Shown here: piece after piece, positions 1-5,274 of the stretch
Numbering within the stretch: position 1 is the stretch's first letter
Layout of the letters: every line of letters starts with the position of its first letter
Assembly (NCBI GenBank): GCA_041477005.1
Contig: JBGOUJ010000484.1
Coordinates: forward strand, 1 to 6,009
Reading direction: 5' to 3'
DNA from: JBGOUJ01 sp041477005
GTDB taxonomy: Bacteria > Acidobacteriota > Terriglobia > Bryobacterales > JACQDG01
Length of the DNA stretch: 6,009 nt
Translations under genes and position numbers: made by a program
The notes under the pieces: generated by a model
The model's input: the letters and a program-made list of their open reading frames with translations, nothing else
The model's database searches: none
What the model was told of the DNA's origin: nothing

Positions 1-477
1 ATGCTGGAAGAGGTGAAGGCGGTCTACTTCGAGGAGCCGTGCCCCTTTGACCACCTGGAGGACACCAAGGTCGTCACCGTCACCCTTACGATCCCGGTCG
101 CGCTCGGCGAACTGGAGTACAGCGACTGGCGGTTCCGGTGGATCATCGCCAACCGTGGCGCCGACATCGTGCAGCCGGACCTTTTCTACTACGGCGGCAT
201 GATTCGCTCGATGCGGGTGGCGCGCATGGCGGCCCTGGCAAAGATGCCGACCACGGTTCACATCTCCGGCGGGTTCGGCTTCGTCTACATGCTGCACTTC
301 TCGTCCTGCGTAGCGGACGTCGGTCGTTATCAGGAGTACAAATTAGGCACGGAGAAATACGGAAGCTGGTTCGACCCGCCCATAACCGTGAAGAACGGCA
401 GGATGACGATCCCATCGGGCCCGGGCGTGGGGATCAAGGATGTGGCGGGGCTGTTGAAGGGCGCACAGGAGGTGTAA
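1..477 (+). CDS. Enolase-superfamily (mandelate racemase/muconate lactonizing type) dehydratase or racemase, C-terminal part
   Basis: This is the C-terminal barrel half of an enolase-superfamily enzyme; members abstract the alpha proton of a carboxylate, usually a sugar acid, using a Mg-stabilised enolate. Visible signatures are FEEP (about residues 10-13, second metal-ligand position), GE (Glu37, third ligand), DIVQPD (Asp55-Asp60; Asp60 fits the His-Asp dyad) and VHISGG (His87, candidate catalytic base). The stretch from FRWIIANRG to GGMIRSMRVARMAA resembles the bacterial sugar-acid dehydratase subgroups. The N-terminal capping domain and the first metal ligand lie left of the window, so the ATG at position 1 is almost certainly an internal Met. 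The frame ends at TAA 475-477. Substrate cannot be read from this piece; galactonate, rhamnonate or galactarolactone-type activities are possible. Family assignment is firm, the reaction is not. Confidence 0.88.
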   Translation: MLEEVKAVYFEEPCPFDHLEDTKVVTVTLTIPVALGELEYSDWRFRWIIANRGADIVQPDLFYYGGMIRSMRVARMAALAKMPTTVHISGGFGFVYMLHFSSCVADVGRYQEYKLGTEKYGSWFDPPITVKNGRMTIPSGPGVGIKDVAGLLKGAQEV

Positions 478-488
478 GGGCCGGTCCG

Positions 489-542
489 GTCACGGATGTG
501 CCACTGCATCTCTTCGTCGAGCTCGCGGTCGAAGCGAGCTAG
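489..542 (-). pseudogene. Possible remnant of an acidobacterial-type ABC permease N-terminus
   Basis: Read on the minus strand, this stretch gives LARFDRELDEEMQWHIRD without a stop. It resembles the DxELDEEMxFHI segment just after the start of the large MacB/FtsX-like permeases that are numerous in Acidobacteriota. No membrane helices or further permease sequence follow; minus-strand translation beyond about position 480 runs into the antisense of the enolase-family gene. If real, it is an 18-residue scar from a deleted or rearranged gene. The match is short and from memory of the family, so chance similarity cannot be excluded. Confidence 0.35.
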
Positions 543-552
543 TTTGCCACGG

Positions 553-579
553 TTGTCAAGAAATAAATTGCGCTATCAT
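553..579 (+). promoter_or_regulatory. Putative sigma70-type promoter for the Phd-UPF0175 gene
   Basis: A TTGTCA hexamer (553-558, five of six consensus bases) is followed after 15 bp by TATCAT (574-579, five of six). The spacer is shorter than the usual 16-18 bp, which lowers confidence. Transcription would start near 586-588, only about 11 nt before the ATG at 598, so the mRNA would be nearly leaderless. No Shine-Dalgarno is visible, which agrees with that. Confidence 0.4.
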
Positions 580-587
580 TTGATAGC
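572..587. promoter_or_regulatory. Palindromic operator candidate (GCTATCA-TT-TGATAGC)
   Basis: Two perfect 7-bp inverted arms, GCTATCA (572-578) and TGATAGC (581-587), are separated by TT. The palindrome overlaps the candidate -10 hexamer directly upstream of the antitoxin-like gene. Phd/YefM-family antitoxins autoregulate by binding short palindromes over their own promoters, so an operator is the natural reading; binding itself is inferred. Confidence 0.5.
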
Positions 588-617
588 ACAATTACGGATG
601 CTTTCACGATCGGCGAC

Positions 618-920
618 TTGCGCCAGCGAACCGGTCATCTCATACGGGATGTGGAGTCGGGCAAGCTTTCCGTGGTCACCAAGCACGGGCGTCCGGTCTT
701 TGTAGCGGTGCCCCTGGACGAGCGCGCGCTGCGAGAGGGAATCGGCGCAGCGCTCGCTATGAAGCTTTACAAAGAGGACGTTCTCACGCTGGGAAAGGCC
801 GCCCGCCTGGCCAACCTGACGGTCGAAGCTTTCCTCGAAAAGCTCGGCGCCTGGGGCATCCCGAGTGTCCGCTACTCTCCCCAGGAACTGGACGAAGAGC
901 TCTACTTCTTCAGGGTGTAG
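618..920 (+). CDS. Phd/YefM-UPF0175 two-domain antitoxin-like protein (orphan, probable start defect)
   Basis: Residues 1 to about 35, with VTKHGRPVFVAVPLDE, match the Phd/YefM antitoxin fold. The remainder, with LREGIGAALAMKLYKEDVLTLGKAARLA and a tail IPSVRYSPQELDEEL, matches UPF0175, a small helical family often paired with PIN-like toxins. Both domains are associated with type II toxin-antitoxin loci, but no toxin gene lies beside it: the next gene is convergent and overlaps its 3' end by 19 bp. The only usable in-frame start is TTG at 618. This drops the expected N-terminal strand, because codons 603-617 still read FTIGD, the canonical beginning of Phd proteins. An ATG at 598 is out of frame by one base; restoring one base in the TTT run at 602-604 would give MLFTIGDL and a 107-residue protein. 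It may therefore be a frameshifted pseudogene, a sequencing error, or a protein starting at a rare codon. Domain calls are good; expression is uncertain. Confidence 0.75.
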   Translation: MRQRTGHLIRDVESGKLSVVTKHGRPVFVAVPLDERALREGIGAALAMKLYKEDVLTLGKAARLANLTVEAFLEKLGAWGIPSVRYSPQELDEELYFFRV

Positions 921-2767
921 ACCTTGTCGGTGGCGAAGAGCTTGCCGTTGCCGTCCAGGCCGAGCAGGCGGACGAGCAGCGCGGTGGGGTATTCGCGGGA
1001 GATGTCCGGGGGGATGGTGAATTGGCCGAACTGGGCCGAGCCGAGCACGCGGGTGCCCCGGCCGCTCGAGGAGACATCGCCGGTCCATAGCCAGATCATG
1101 TTGCGCGTGGCGCGGCTCGGCTTGATCAGTGTGGCGTTGAATTCGAGTGGCTGGCCGGCGGGGATCTCCCCATCGGCCGGCAGTTGAATGGCGAAAGGCA
1201 CCTCCTTCTTGCTCCCTTCCGGCGTCTGCACTTCGGGCTGGAACGATTCGAACTTGTAGGAACGGTTCATGCCCTGCTTCTTGCCCTCGCGCCGTATATA
1301 GAGGATCCAATCGTGGGAAGGCTCCGGCGGCGTGCCCACGGTGTAGCGCTCGCCTTTGAAGCCGCCCTCATCGACCCAGGCGCCGGTGAGGGGGTTGAAC
1401 CAGCTCACGTCGTAGCCGGCCTTGGAAACCATCAGCTCGATCCCGGGGCCCGGCTTCTCGACGTAGACGACGTATTCAACCTCGTCGAGCGCCATGGCGC
1501 GGGCGCCCTCGATCTTTAGGTAGGGTTCCAGCTCGAAATGGCGAGTCTGCGCGAAGAACTCGTAGAGGTGCTTGGCCTGCTGGGCGCCGGGCGAGTCGGC
1601 GAAGCGCAGATCGACTTCGCGGCCGCCGCCGCGCGTGCCGGTGTTGGCAAAAGTCACGTGCTCGCCATTGATGGCAGCGCTCCACAGGCGCCTGCGAAAC
1701 GCGTCGGTGTCGACGTCGCGGGCGTCGGCCTTCCCCGCCCCGCTGTCTTCGGCGCCAAACGCGAGATTGACAAAAGCATACGGGTAGATCTGGTGCTCGA
1801 TGGCAAAAAGGTTGGCCTCGGAAGCCCGGTTGGTGATGTAGTCCAGCAAGCCGGTGCCGGCGAACCATGAGGACGTGGCCCCGGCCTCGGTCGAACGCGG
1901 GTGATGGTAGGGGTCGAGCTGTTTCAGCAGGTCACCCATCTCCTTGAGCAGCCCCGGGCCGTCCTGGTAGCTCAGGAAGTCCTCGAGGCCCTGCCAGGTG
2001 ACGTTCATGGCGGCGTAGCGGGCGATCAAGTAGCGGAAGTAGCGGTCGCGCTGGCGCCAGTTGGGCAGTAACTTCTCGAGCTGGCCCTTGCCTCCGCCCA
2101 GGATCAGGTCGCAGGCGATCCCTTTCTGATTTAGATAGCGAATCCGCTCATCGAGGTTTTGGAAATACTCGGGGGTGATCCGGTCCGGGTCGGCCAGGAC
2201 GCGCGAGGCGGCCGCCTCATCGCCCAGGACCAGCCCGCGCAGATGGTTAAACTTTTGCGTAGCGCGGAGGTCGGCCAAACGGCGAAAGGTGTCAATCGGG
2301 ATGGTGGCGAAGCTATAGCAGGTGTCGCCCAGCCAGTAGTGGCCGGTGTTGGGCTGGGAGTAACGGAAGTGGTGAACGTTGAACGGAATGACGAAGCCAG
2401 GCGTGGATGGCGCGGTGGCCTGGAAGCTCATGATCTTGCCGTTGAAGCGCTCGATGTTGGAGGTAACGCGGAAGTCCCACTGGCCTTCGGTGAGCGGCGA
2501 GAAGCGGATCTTGAACTTGCGGCCGCCGTCCCAGAAACCTGGCAGGCGATAGGTCTCGCCGTGCGGCGCCCGGAACTCGGCCCGCAGCTCGAGGCTCTGG
2601 TAGGCATTGGGCTGCCGGGCCGCTTCCTGCTCGGTCAGCTCGAACTCGATGTCGCAGGGCTCATAAGCCGGCGTCGAGCGGCACGGAGTCTGGGCCGCGG
2701 CGCCGGCTGCACCGAGCAGCCAGAGAAGCAAGATCACGAATGAGCGCGAATGAACCTGAGACGGCAT
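902..2767 (-). CDS. Secreted DUF5060/DUF4038 (apiosidase-like, GH140-related) protein
   Basis: This is a 621-residue exported protein. Residues 1-25 form a Sec signal peptide with a hydrophobic core FVILLLWLLGAAG and an AAA-Q cleavage site. Residues about 30-115 look like the Ig-like DUF5060 domain (YRLPGFWDGGRKFKIRFSPLTEGQWDFRV). About 125-395 is a DUF4038-type TIM barrel (HYWLGDTCYSFA, RYAAMNVTWQGLEDF, RRRLWSAAINGEHVTFANTG). About 415-493 resembles the domain labelled putative collagen-binding (IELMVSKAGYDVSWFNPLTGAWVDEG). The last 120 residues are beta-rich and unassigned. Relatives are periplasmic or extracellular glycosidases acting on plant or microbial polysaccharides. Glu262 in WQGLED and Glu340 in FGAED are candidate catalytic acids, but they sit in motifs that differ from the usual GNE form, so activity is not assured. 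ATG 2767 is preferred over TTG 2779 because it opens directly into the signal peptide; no strong ribosome site precedes either. The 3' end overlaps the convergent antitoxin-like gene. Confidence 0.82.
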   Translation of the reverse strand: MPSQVHSRSFVILLLWLLGAAGAAAQTPCRSTPAYEPCDIEFELTEQEAARQPNAYQSLELRAEFRAPHGETYRLPGFWDGGRKFKIRFSPLTEGQWDFRVTSNIERFNGKIMSFQATAPSTPGFVIPFNVHHFRYSQPNTGHYWLGDTCYSFATIPIDTFRRLADLRATQKFNHLRGLVLGDEAAASRVLADPDRITPEYFQNLDERIRYLNQKGIACDLILGGGKGQLEKLLPNWRQRDRYFRYLIARYAAMNVTWQGLEDFLSYQDGPGLLKEMGDLLKQLDPYHHPRSTEAGATSSWFAGTGLLDYITNRASEANLFAIEHQIYPYAFVNLAFGAEDSGAGKADARDVDTDAFRRRLWSAAINGEHVTFANTGTRGGGREVDLRFADSPGAQQAKHLYEFFAQTRHFELEPYLKIEGARAMALDEVEYVVYVEKPGPGIELMVSKAGYDVSWFNPLTGAWVDEGGFKGERYTVGTPPEPSHDWILYIRREGKKQGMNRSYKFESFQPEVQTPEGSKKEVPFAIQLPADGEIPAGQPLEFNATLIKPSRATRNMIWLWTGDVSSSGRGTRVLGSAQFGQFTIPPDISREYPTALLVRLLGLDGNGKLFATDKVYTLKK

Positions 2768-2925
2768 AGCCGCAACCAAACGATGCGAACGCCGTGGACA
2801 AGTTTACCGCAACGACGGCACAGGAGGCCTCAGCATGCCATGTTACCGGCTTGCCGCAACTGGTACCTGGCGCCCCTTCCGGTCGCGTTGCTACGAGAGC
2901 CTTGTGCAGTTTCCCTGTGAAAAAA

Positions 2926-2959
2926 CAAGGCAAAAGGCAAATTGCAAAAGGCAAAAATC
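2926..2959 (+). repeat. 34-bp AAGGC-rich repeat, left copy
   Basis: The tract begins CAAGGCAAAAGGCAAA and ends GCAAAAGGCAAAAATC, so it has an internal short-period repeat of (C)AAAAGG. It is AT-rich against a GC-rich background. An inverted copy at 4031-4064 matches at 32 of 34 positions by hand alignment, and a related AGG-AGG-GCGC segment follows both. This suggests a dispersed intergenic repeat family. Confidence 0.85.
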
Positions 2960-2981
2960 GAGGAAGGGCGCATCTTTTTAG

Positions 2982-3003
2982 TGCCCGGCCCGAGGGCCGG
3001 GCA
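2982..3003. repeat. GC-rich palindrome, copy 1
   Basis: Two perfect 10-bp arms, TGCCCGGCCC (2982-2991) and GGGCCGGGCA (2994-3003), are separated by GA. The same arms recur at 3053-3074 with the spacer TC, so the two elements are reverse complements of each other. One arm recurs again at 3991-4000. It could fold as a strong hairpin, but no U-run follows it, so I do not call it a terminator. Confidence 0.9.
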
Positions 3004-3013
3004 TGAATCCCGA

Positions 3014-3048
3014 GTTCCGGCGGGCTGGAACCGTCAAGGCGAAGCCTT
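3014..3048. repeat. Two small hairpins between the GC palindromes
   Basis: GTTCC (3014-3018) can pair with GGAAC (3027-3031) across an 8-nt loop, and AAGGC (3036-3040) pairs with GCCTT (3044-3048) across a GAA loop. The GAA loop is shared with the longer hairpin at 4008-4024 on the other side of the island, which supports these being parts of the same repeat family. Confidence 0.55.
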
Positions 3049-3052
3049 AACA

Positions 3053-3074
3053 TGCCCGGCCCTCGGGCCGGGCA
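3053..3074. repeat. GC-rich palindrome, copy 2
   Basis: TGCCCGGCCC (3053-3062) and GGGCCGGGCA (3065-3074) are perfect 10-bp inverted arms with spacer TC. It is the reverse complement of copy 1 at 2982-3003. The paired copies enclose 49 bp, giving a nested inverted arrangement reminiscent of REP/BIME-type elements. No transposase is seen in the window. Confidence 0.9.
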
Positions 3075-3091
3075 AAGCGCAAGCTTTCCGC

Positions 3092-3119
3092 TTGACTTCG
3101 CCCACGGGCAGTGTATAGT
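3092..3119 (+). promoter_or_regulatory. Sigma70-type promoter of the RHH antitoxin gene
   Basis: TTGACT (3092-3097) and TATAGT (3114-3119) each match five of six consensus bases and are 16 bp apart. This is the best promoter in the window. Transcription would begin around 3126, about 5 nt before the ATG at 3131, so the message is effectively leaderless; no Shine-Dalgarno is present upstream of that ATG. Confidence 0.7.
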
Positions 3120-3124
3120 TATGT

Positions 3125-3139
3125 CACACTATGAGTGTG
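3125..3139. promoter_or_regulatory. Inverted repeat around the antitoxin start codon (CACACT-ATG-AGTGTG)
   Basis: Six-base perfect arms (3125-3130 and 3134-3139) enclose the ATG at 3131-3133. The element lies at the predicted transcription start of a ribbon-helix-helix antitoxin gene, where such repressors commonly bind. It may be a DNA operator for autoregulation or an RNA hairpin presenting the start codon in its loop. The sequence shows the symmetry; the role is inferred. Confidence 0.5.
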
Positions 3140-3451
3140 TCCAAGAATTTGGGCCGAAGAGCGCATGTCATCCTGCCGGTTGACGTAGTTGCCGCCATCG
3201 ACAAGCTGGTCGGCAAACGGGGCCGAAGTGCGTTCCTGACGGAACTGGCCCAGCGCGAAATCAAGATTCGCCGCCAGCGCGAAGCCCTGCGCGAAACCGC
3301 TGGGGCGTGGAAGGACCAGGACCACCCGGAACTGGCACAGGGAGCCGCCGCCTGGGTACTGCAAATGCGCGCCCTCGACAACCGGCGCTTTGAGGAACTC
3401 GAACGGCGCCGGGAAGGGAAATGGCCTACCTGCTCGATTCGAGCGTCTTGA
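3131..3451 (+). CDS. Ribbon-helix-helix (VapB/CopG-like) antitoxin
   Basis: This 106-residue protein has an N-terminal RHH DNA-binding region (RAHVILPVDVVAAIDKLVGKRGRSAFLTELAQREI, split here as a strand to about residue 16 followed by two helices). A charged helical tail, ending RRFEELERRREGKW, would wrap the toxin. RHH antitoxins dimerise, repress their own operon and neutralise a PIN-domain RNase. The gene overlaps the PIN reading frame by 31 bp (3421-3451), the usual coupled layout of these operons. ATG 3131 is chosen because it begins the RHH strand, sits just after a strong promoter and lies in an inverted repeat. The antitoxin appears full length although its toxin is broken. Confidence 0.85.
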   Translation: MSVSKNLGRRAHVILPVDVVAAIDKLVGKRGRSAFLTELAQREIKIRRQREALRETAGAWKDQDHPELAQGAAAWVLQMRALDNRRFEELERRREGKWPTCSIRAS

Positions 3452-3624
3452 TCGACGCTCTGAACGACCGGAACGGACGTTCACAGCTTCTCGCCCAGCT
3501 CTCTCAACAGGATATTCTCCTTGCCTGTTGCTCAGTGAACGTCACCGAGGTTTACATGTCGAGCAGCAGCAGTTTTTTTACAGGCTGGGGCAGGCCGGTC
3601 TCTACGCCCCTGATCCAGCAATGA
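3421..3624 (+). pseudogene. Truncated VapC-like PIN-domain toxin, broken after about residue 45
   Basis: The first 45 residues are a typical VapC start: MAYLLDSSVLIDAL carries the first metal-binding Asp (Asp6), and SVNVTEVY carries the Glu of the PIN site (Glu43). PIN toxins are Mg-dependent RNases of roughly 130 residues; the remaining half, with the third and fourth acidic residues (the DAxIAA-type helix), is absent. After the Tyr codon ending at 3555 the frame reads a serine run and unrelated residues, stopping at TGA 3622-3624. The sequence past the break looks like coding DNA in another frame, so this is a junction with foreign sequence and not a simple stop mutation. The product should lack RNase activity. 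The start is set by the 31-bp overlap with the antitoxin gene. Confidence 0.8.
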
Positions 3625-3959
3625 CGGACAAGCTCGACCTCGACGACCCCGTTCTGTTCAGAAAATACCACGACGATCCCCCGTCCTTCACCGAAAAGCT
3701 CAAACAGATGCACGTTGACATCAATACCGTTCTCGTGCGGCCCGACCCCGTTAACATTCGCGTGCTCGCCCTTCAGGAAGGAGACCCGGCTACGCTCTCG
3801 ACTCTCTACCTGCTGACGGGCGAGGACACCGGCCAGCAGCTCGAAGATGGCATCCACCTCCGGCGTCGCGGATTCGCCGAGAAGATTGTGGGCTGGCCTG
3901 TTCGAGAAGACGAATCGGCGCGACCACGGCGAAATGGGTACCGTTCTCTGGCGTCCTAA
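3556..3959 (+). pseudogene. Unrecognised coding remnant joined to the broken PIN gene
   Basis: From just after the PIN break, the frame ending at TAA 3957-3959 reads QQQFFYRLGQAGLYAPDPAM and then an acidic, helix-like stretch around LDLDDPVLFRKYHDDPPSF and VDINTVLVRPDPVNIRVLAL. Third codon positions are strongly C/G while first positions favour purines, as expected for plus-strand coding in GC-rich DNA; the antisense frame is the less likely reading. The only ATG is at 3621, without a ribosome site, and the left end has no natural start, so I read it as a gene fragment. After about 3897 the coding pattern appears to move to another frame (FEKTNRRDHGEMGTVLWRP), hinting at a further frameshift. 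I do not recognise the family. Confidence 0.45.
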
Positions 3960-3990
3960 CGGTCTCGGAAGATGGAAGTTCGACCAGAGG

Positions 3991-4024
3991 GGGCCGGGCA
4001 GAATGCCGCGCCGCGAAGCGGCGC
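3991..4024. repeat. GC-rich half-palindrome plus 7-bp hairpin, right-hand side of the island
   Basis: GGGCCGGGCA at 3991-4000 is identical to an arm of the palindromes at 2982-3003 and 3053-3074. It is followed by a perfect hairpin, GCGCCGC (4008-4014), loop GAA, GCGGCGC (4018-4024). The order palindrome arm, hairpin, AGG-rich segment, AAGGC tract mirrors the left side in inverted orientation. Confidence 0.75.
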
Positions 4025-4030
4025 CTCCCT

Positions 4031-4064
4031 GATTTTTGACTTTTGCACTTTGCCTTTTGCCTTG
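4031..4064 (-). repeat. 34-bp AAGGC-rich repeat, right copy (inverted)
   Basis: This is the reverse complement of the tract at 2926-2959 with two mismatches in 34 positions. With the left copy it brackets about 1.07 kb that contains the antitoxin gene, the broken toxin and the unknown remnant. No target-site duplication is evident immediately outside the two copies. Confidence 0.85.
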
Positions 4065-4147
4065 CTGTTTGCCTTGTTATTGCCCCGCCCTTGGCCTTCG
4101 CCTTTCCATGTTGGGAAGCACACCTGTCTTACGAACGCATTACGGGC

Positions 4148-4176
4148 TTGCCGACGCCTTGTCTTCCAGATAAGAT
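4148..4176 (+). promoter_or_regulatory. Putative promoter of the nitronate monooxygenase-like gene
   Basis: TTGCCG (4148-4153) and TAAGAT (4171-4176) each match four of six consensus bases with an ideal 17-bp spacer. Transcription would start near 4183, about 25 nt upstream of the ATG at 4208. A GATAGCG heptamer occurs twice here (4174-4180 and 4193-4199); its meaning is unknown. Confidence 0.4.
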
Positions 4177-4207
4177 AGCGCGAGCTTTGCACGATAGCGG
4201 CGTGAGA

Positions 4208-5203
4208 ATGCTCCGAACCTCTCTCTGCGATTTCCTAGGCATCGAGACGCCGATCATTTGCGCGCCGATGGGTTTCGTCACCGGGCCGGAGCTGGCGGCG
4301 GCGGTGAGCAATGCCGGGGGGCTGGGCATTATGTCGTTCAGCGGCAACCCGCCGGAGGCGCTGCGGCAGGAGATCCGCCGCCTGCGCGGCCTCACGGATA
4401 AGCCGTTTGGGGTCAACATCCTTTTGCCTCGGGCAGCGGCGGAGCACGTGGCCGTTTGCGTGGAGGAGCGCGTGCCGGTCCTTTCGCTGTTCTGGGGAGA
4501 CCCGGCGCCCTACGTGGAGCGCGCCCATGCGGCGGGCATAAAGGTAGTCGACCAGGTCGGGTCGGTGGCCGCGGCGCAGCGCTCCGTGCGGGCCGGCGTC
4601 GACGTGATCATCGCGCAGGGCTTCGAGGCGGGAGGGCACGTCGCAGGCCGGGTGACGGCGATGGCGTTGGTCCCGCGCGTAGTGGACGCCATCGCGCCCG
4701 CCCCGGTTGTGGCCGCCGGCGGCATCGCCGACGGTCGCGGCGTGGTCGCGGCCCTGGCGCTCGGGGCGCACGGCGTCGCGCTCGGCACGCGGTTTTTGGC
4801 AACGCCGGAAGCCGCGGCGCACCCGGTCTACAAACAGAAGATCCTGGACGCCGGCGAAGAGGATACCGTGCACACTACGCTATGGGGCCGAGGCTGGCCG
4901 GACGCCCCGCACCGGGCGCTGCGCACGGCCTTCGTCGAGCGTTGGCTGGCCGAGGAGCGGCGAGGCAGCGAGCAACGGCCGGACGAGCCGATCGTCGGGG
5001 AGACCGTCATCGCCGGCCAGCGGGTCCCCATGCCGCGCTTTCTCGGGTTTCCGCCGAGCAGACACACCACCGGCGACATCGAGTCGATGGCCTTCTACGC
5101 CGGTGAGGGCGTGGGCCTGGTGCAGGAAGTGAAACCGGCCGCCGCCATCGTTCGCGAGCTGGTGGACGAGGCCCGGCAGATCATAGGATCTTTGAAGGCT
5201 TAG
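4208..5203 (+). CDS. Nitronate monooxygenase / 2-nitropropane dioxygenase-type FMN flavoprotein
   Basis: This 331-residue protein is an FMN-binding TIM barrel. The N-terminal IIxAPM motif (residues 16-21) and SNAGGLGIMS (34-43) contribute to FMN binding. AQGFEAGGH (136-144) carries the family's conserved His144. PVVAAGGIADG (166-176) and ALGTRFL (191-197) form the phosphate-binding loops. The length fits the family (about 320-350). Nitronate monooxygenases oxidise alkyl nitronates such as propionate 3-nitronate, but related barrels are FabK enoyl-ACP reductases or other flavin oxidoreductases, so the substrate is open. ATG 4208 is chosen because the conserved barrel starts a few residues later and a promoter candidate ends just upstream. 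The open frame continues back to an ATG at 4043, but that extension translates the AAGGC repeat tract and is artefactual. The ribosome site is weak (GTGAGA). Confidence 0.87.
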   Translation: MLRTSLCDFLGIETPIICAPMGFVTGPELAAAVSNAGGLGIMSFSGNPPEALRQEIRRLRGLTDKPFGVNILLPRAAAEHVAVCVEERVPVLSLFWGDPAPYVERAHAAGIKVVDQVGSVAAAQRSVRAGVDVIIAQGFEAGGHVAGRVTAMALVPRVVDAIAPAPVVAAGGIADGRGVVAALALGAHGVALGTRFLATPEAAAHPVYKQKILDAGEEDTVHTTLWGRGWPDAPHRALRTAFVERWLAEERRGSEQRPDEPIVGETVIAGQRVPMPRFLGFPPSRHTTGDIESMAFYAGEGVGLVQEVKPAAAIVRELVDEARQIIGSLKA

Positions 5204-5274
5204 GCACTCCCTCGCGGACCCCGAGGACAGCGGCCCGGAAAGCGCGTTACAGTGAGAGATCAGGAGGCACGAAC

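Larger units (their letters stand above)
2768..3091. other. Non-coding, repeat-rich spacer between divergent genes
   Basis: This stretch separates the minus-strand DUF4038 gene from the plus-strand antitoxin. I find no frame with protein-like composition. From 2768 to about 2920 it is unremarkable and should hold the DUF4038 promoter, but I see no convincing pair of hexamers. From 2926 to 3074 it is a cluster of repeats and hairpins, listed separately. Confidence 0.6.

Noticed and set aside
143..415. Minus-strand frame of 90 codons opposite the enolase-family gene
   Set aside because: Arg/Ser-rich antisense shadow without any domain character; the plus strand has clear conserved motifs.
576..1310. 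Minus-strand frame of 244 codons
   Set aside because: It overlaps both the Phd-UPF0175 gene and the DUF4038 gene, has low-complexity Arg/Pro/Ala composition and no motif; it is a high-GC shadow frame.
2159..2743. Plus-strand frame of 194 codons opposite the DUF4038 gene
   Set aside because: Antisense to a gene with signal peptide and recognisable domains; no independent start signal.
2982..3074. GC palindromes as intrinsic terminators
   Set aside because: No T-run follows either stem on either strand, and no gene ends just upstream.
2926..3074. CRISPR array
   Set aside because: Repeat units are few, irregular and inverted relative to each other, with no regular spacers and no cas genes.
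3552..3857. Minus-strand frame of 101 codons opposite the unknown remnant
   Set aside because: It is codon-aligned antisense of the plus-strand frame, whose third positions carry the GC bias; the plus strand is the better coding candidate, though neither is identified.
4235..5106. Long frames on both strands within the nitronate monooxygenase-like gene (4235-4873 minus, 4456-5106 plus)
   Set aside because: Shadows produced by high GC; Arg/Ala-rich with no family motif.
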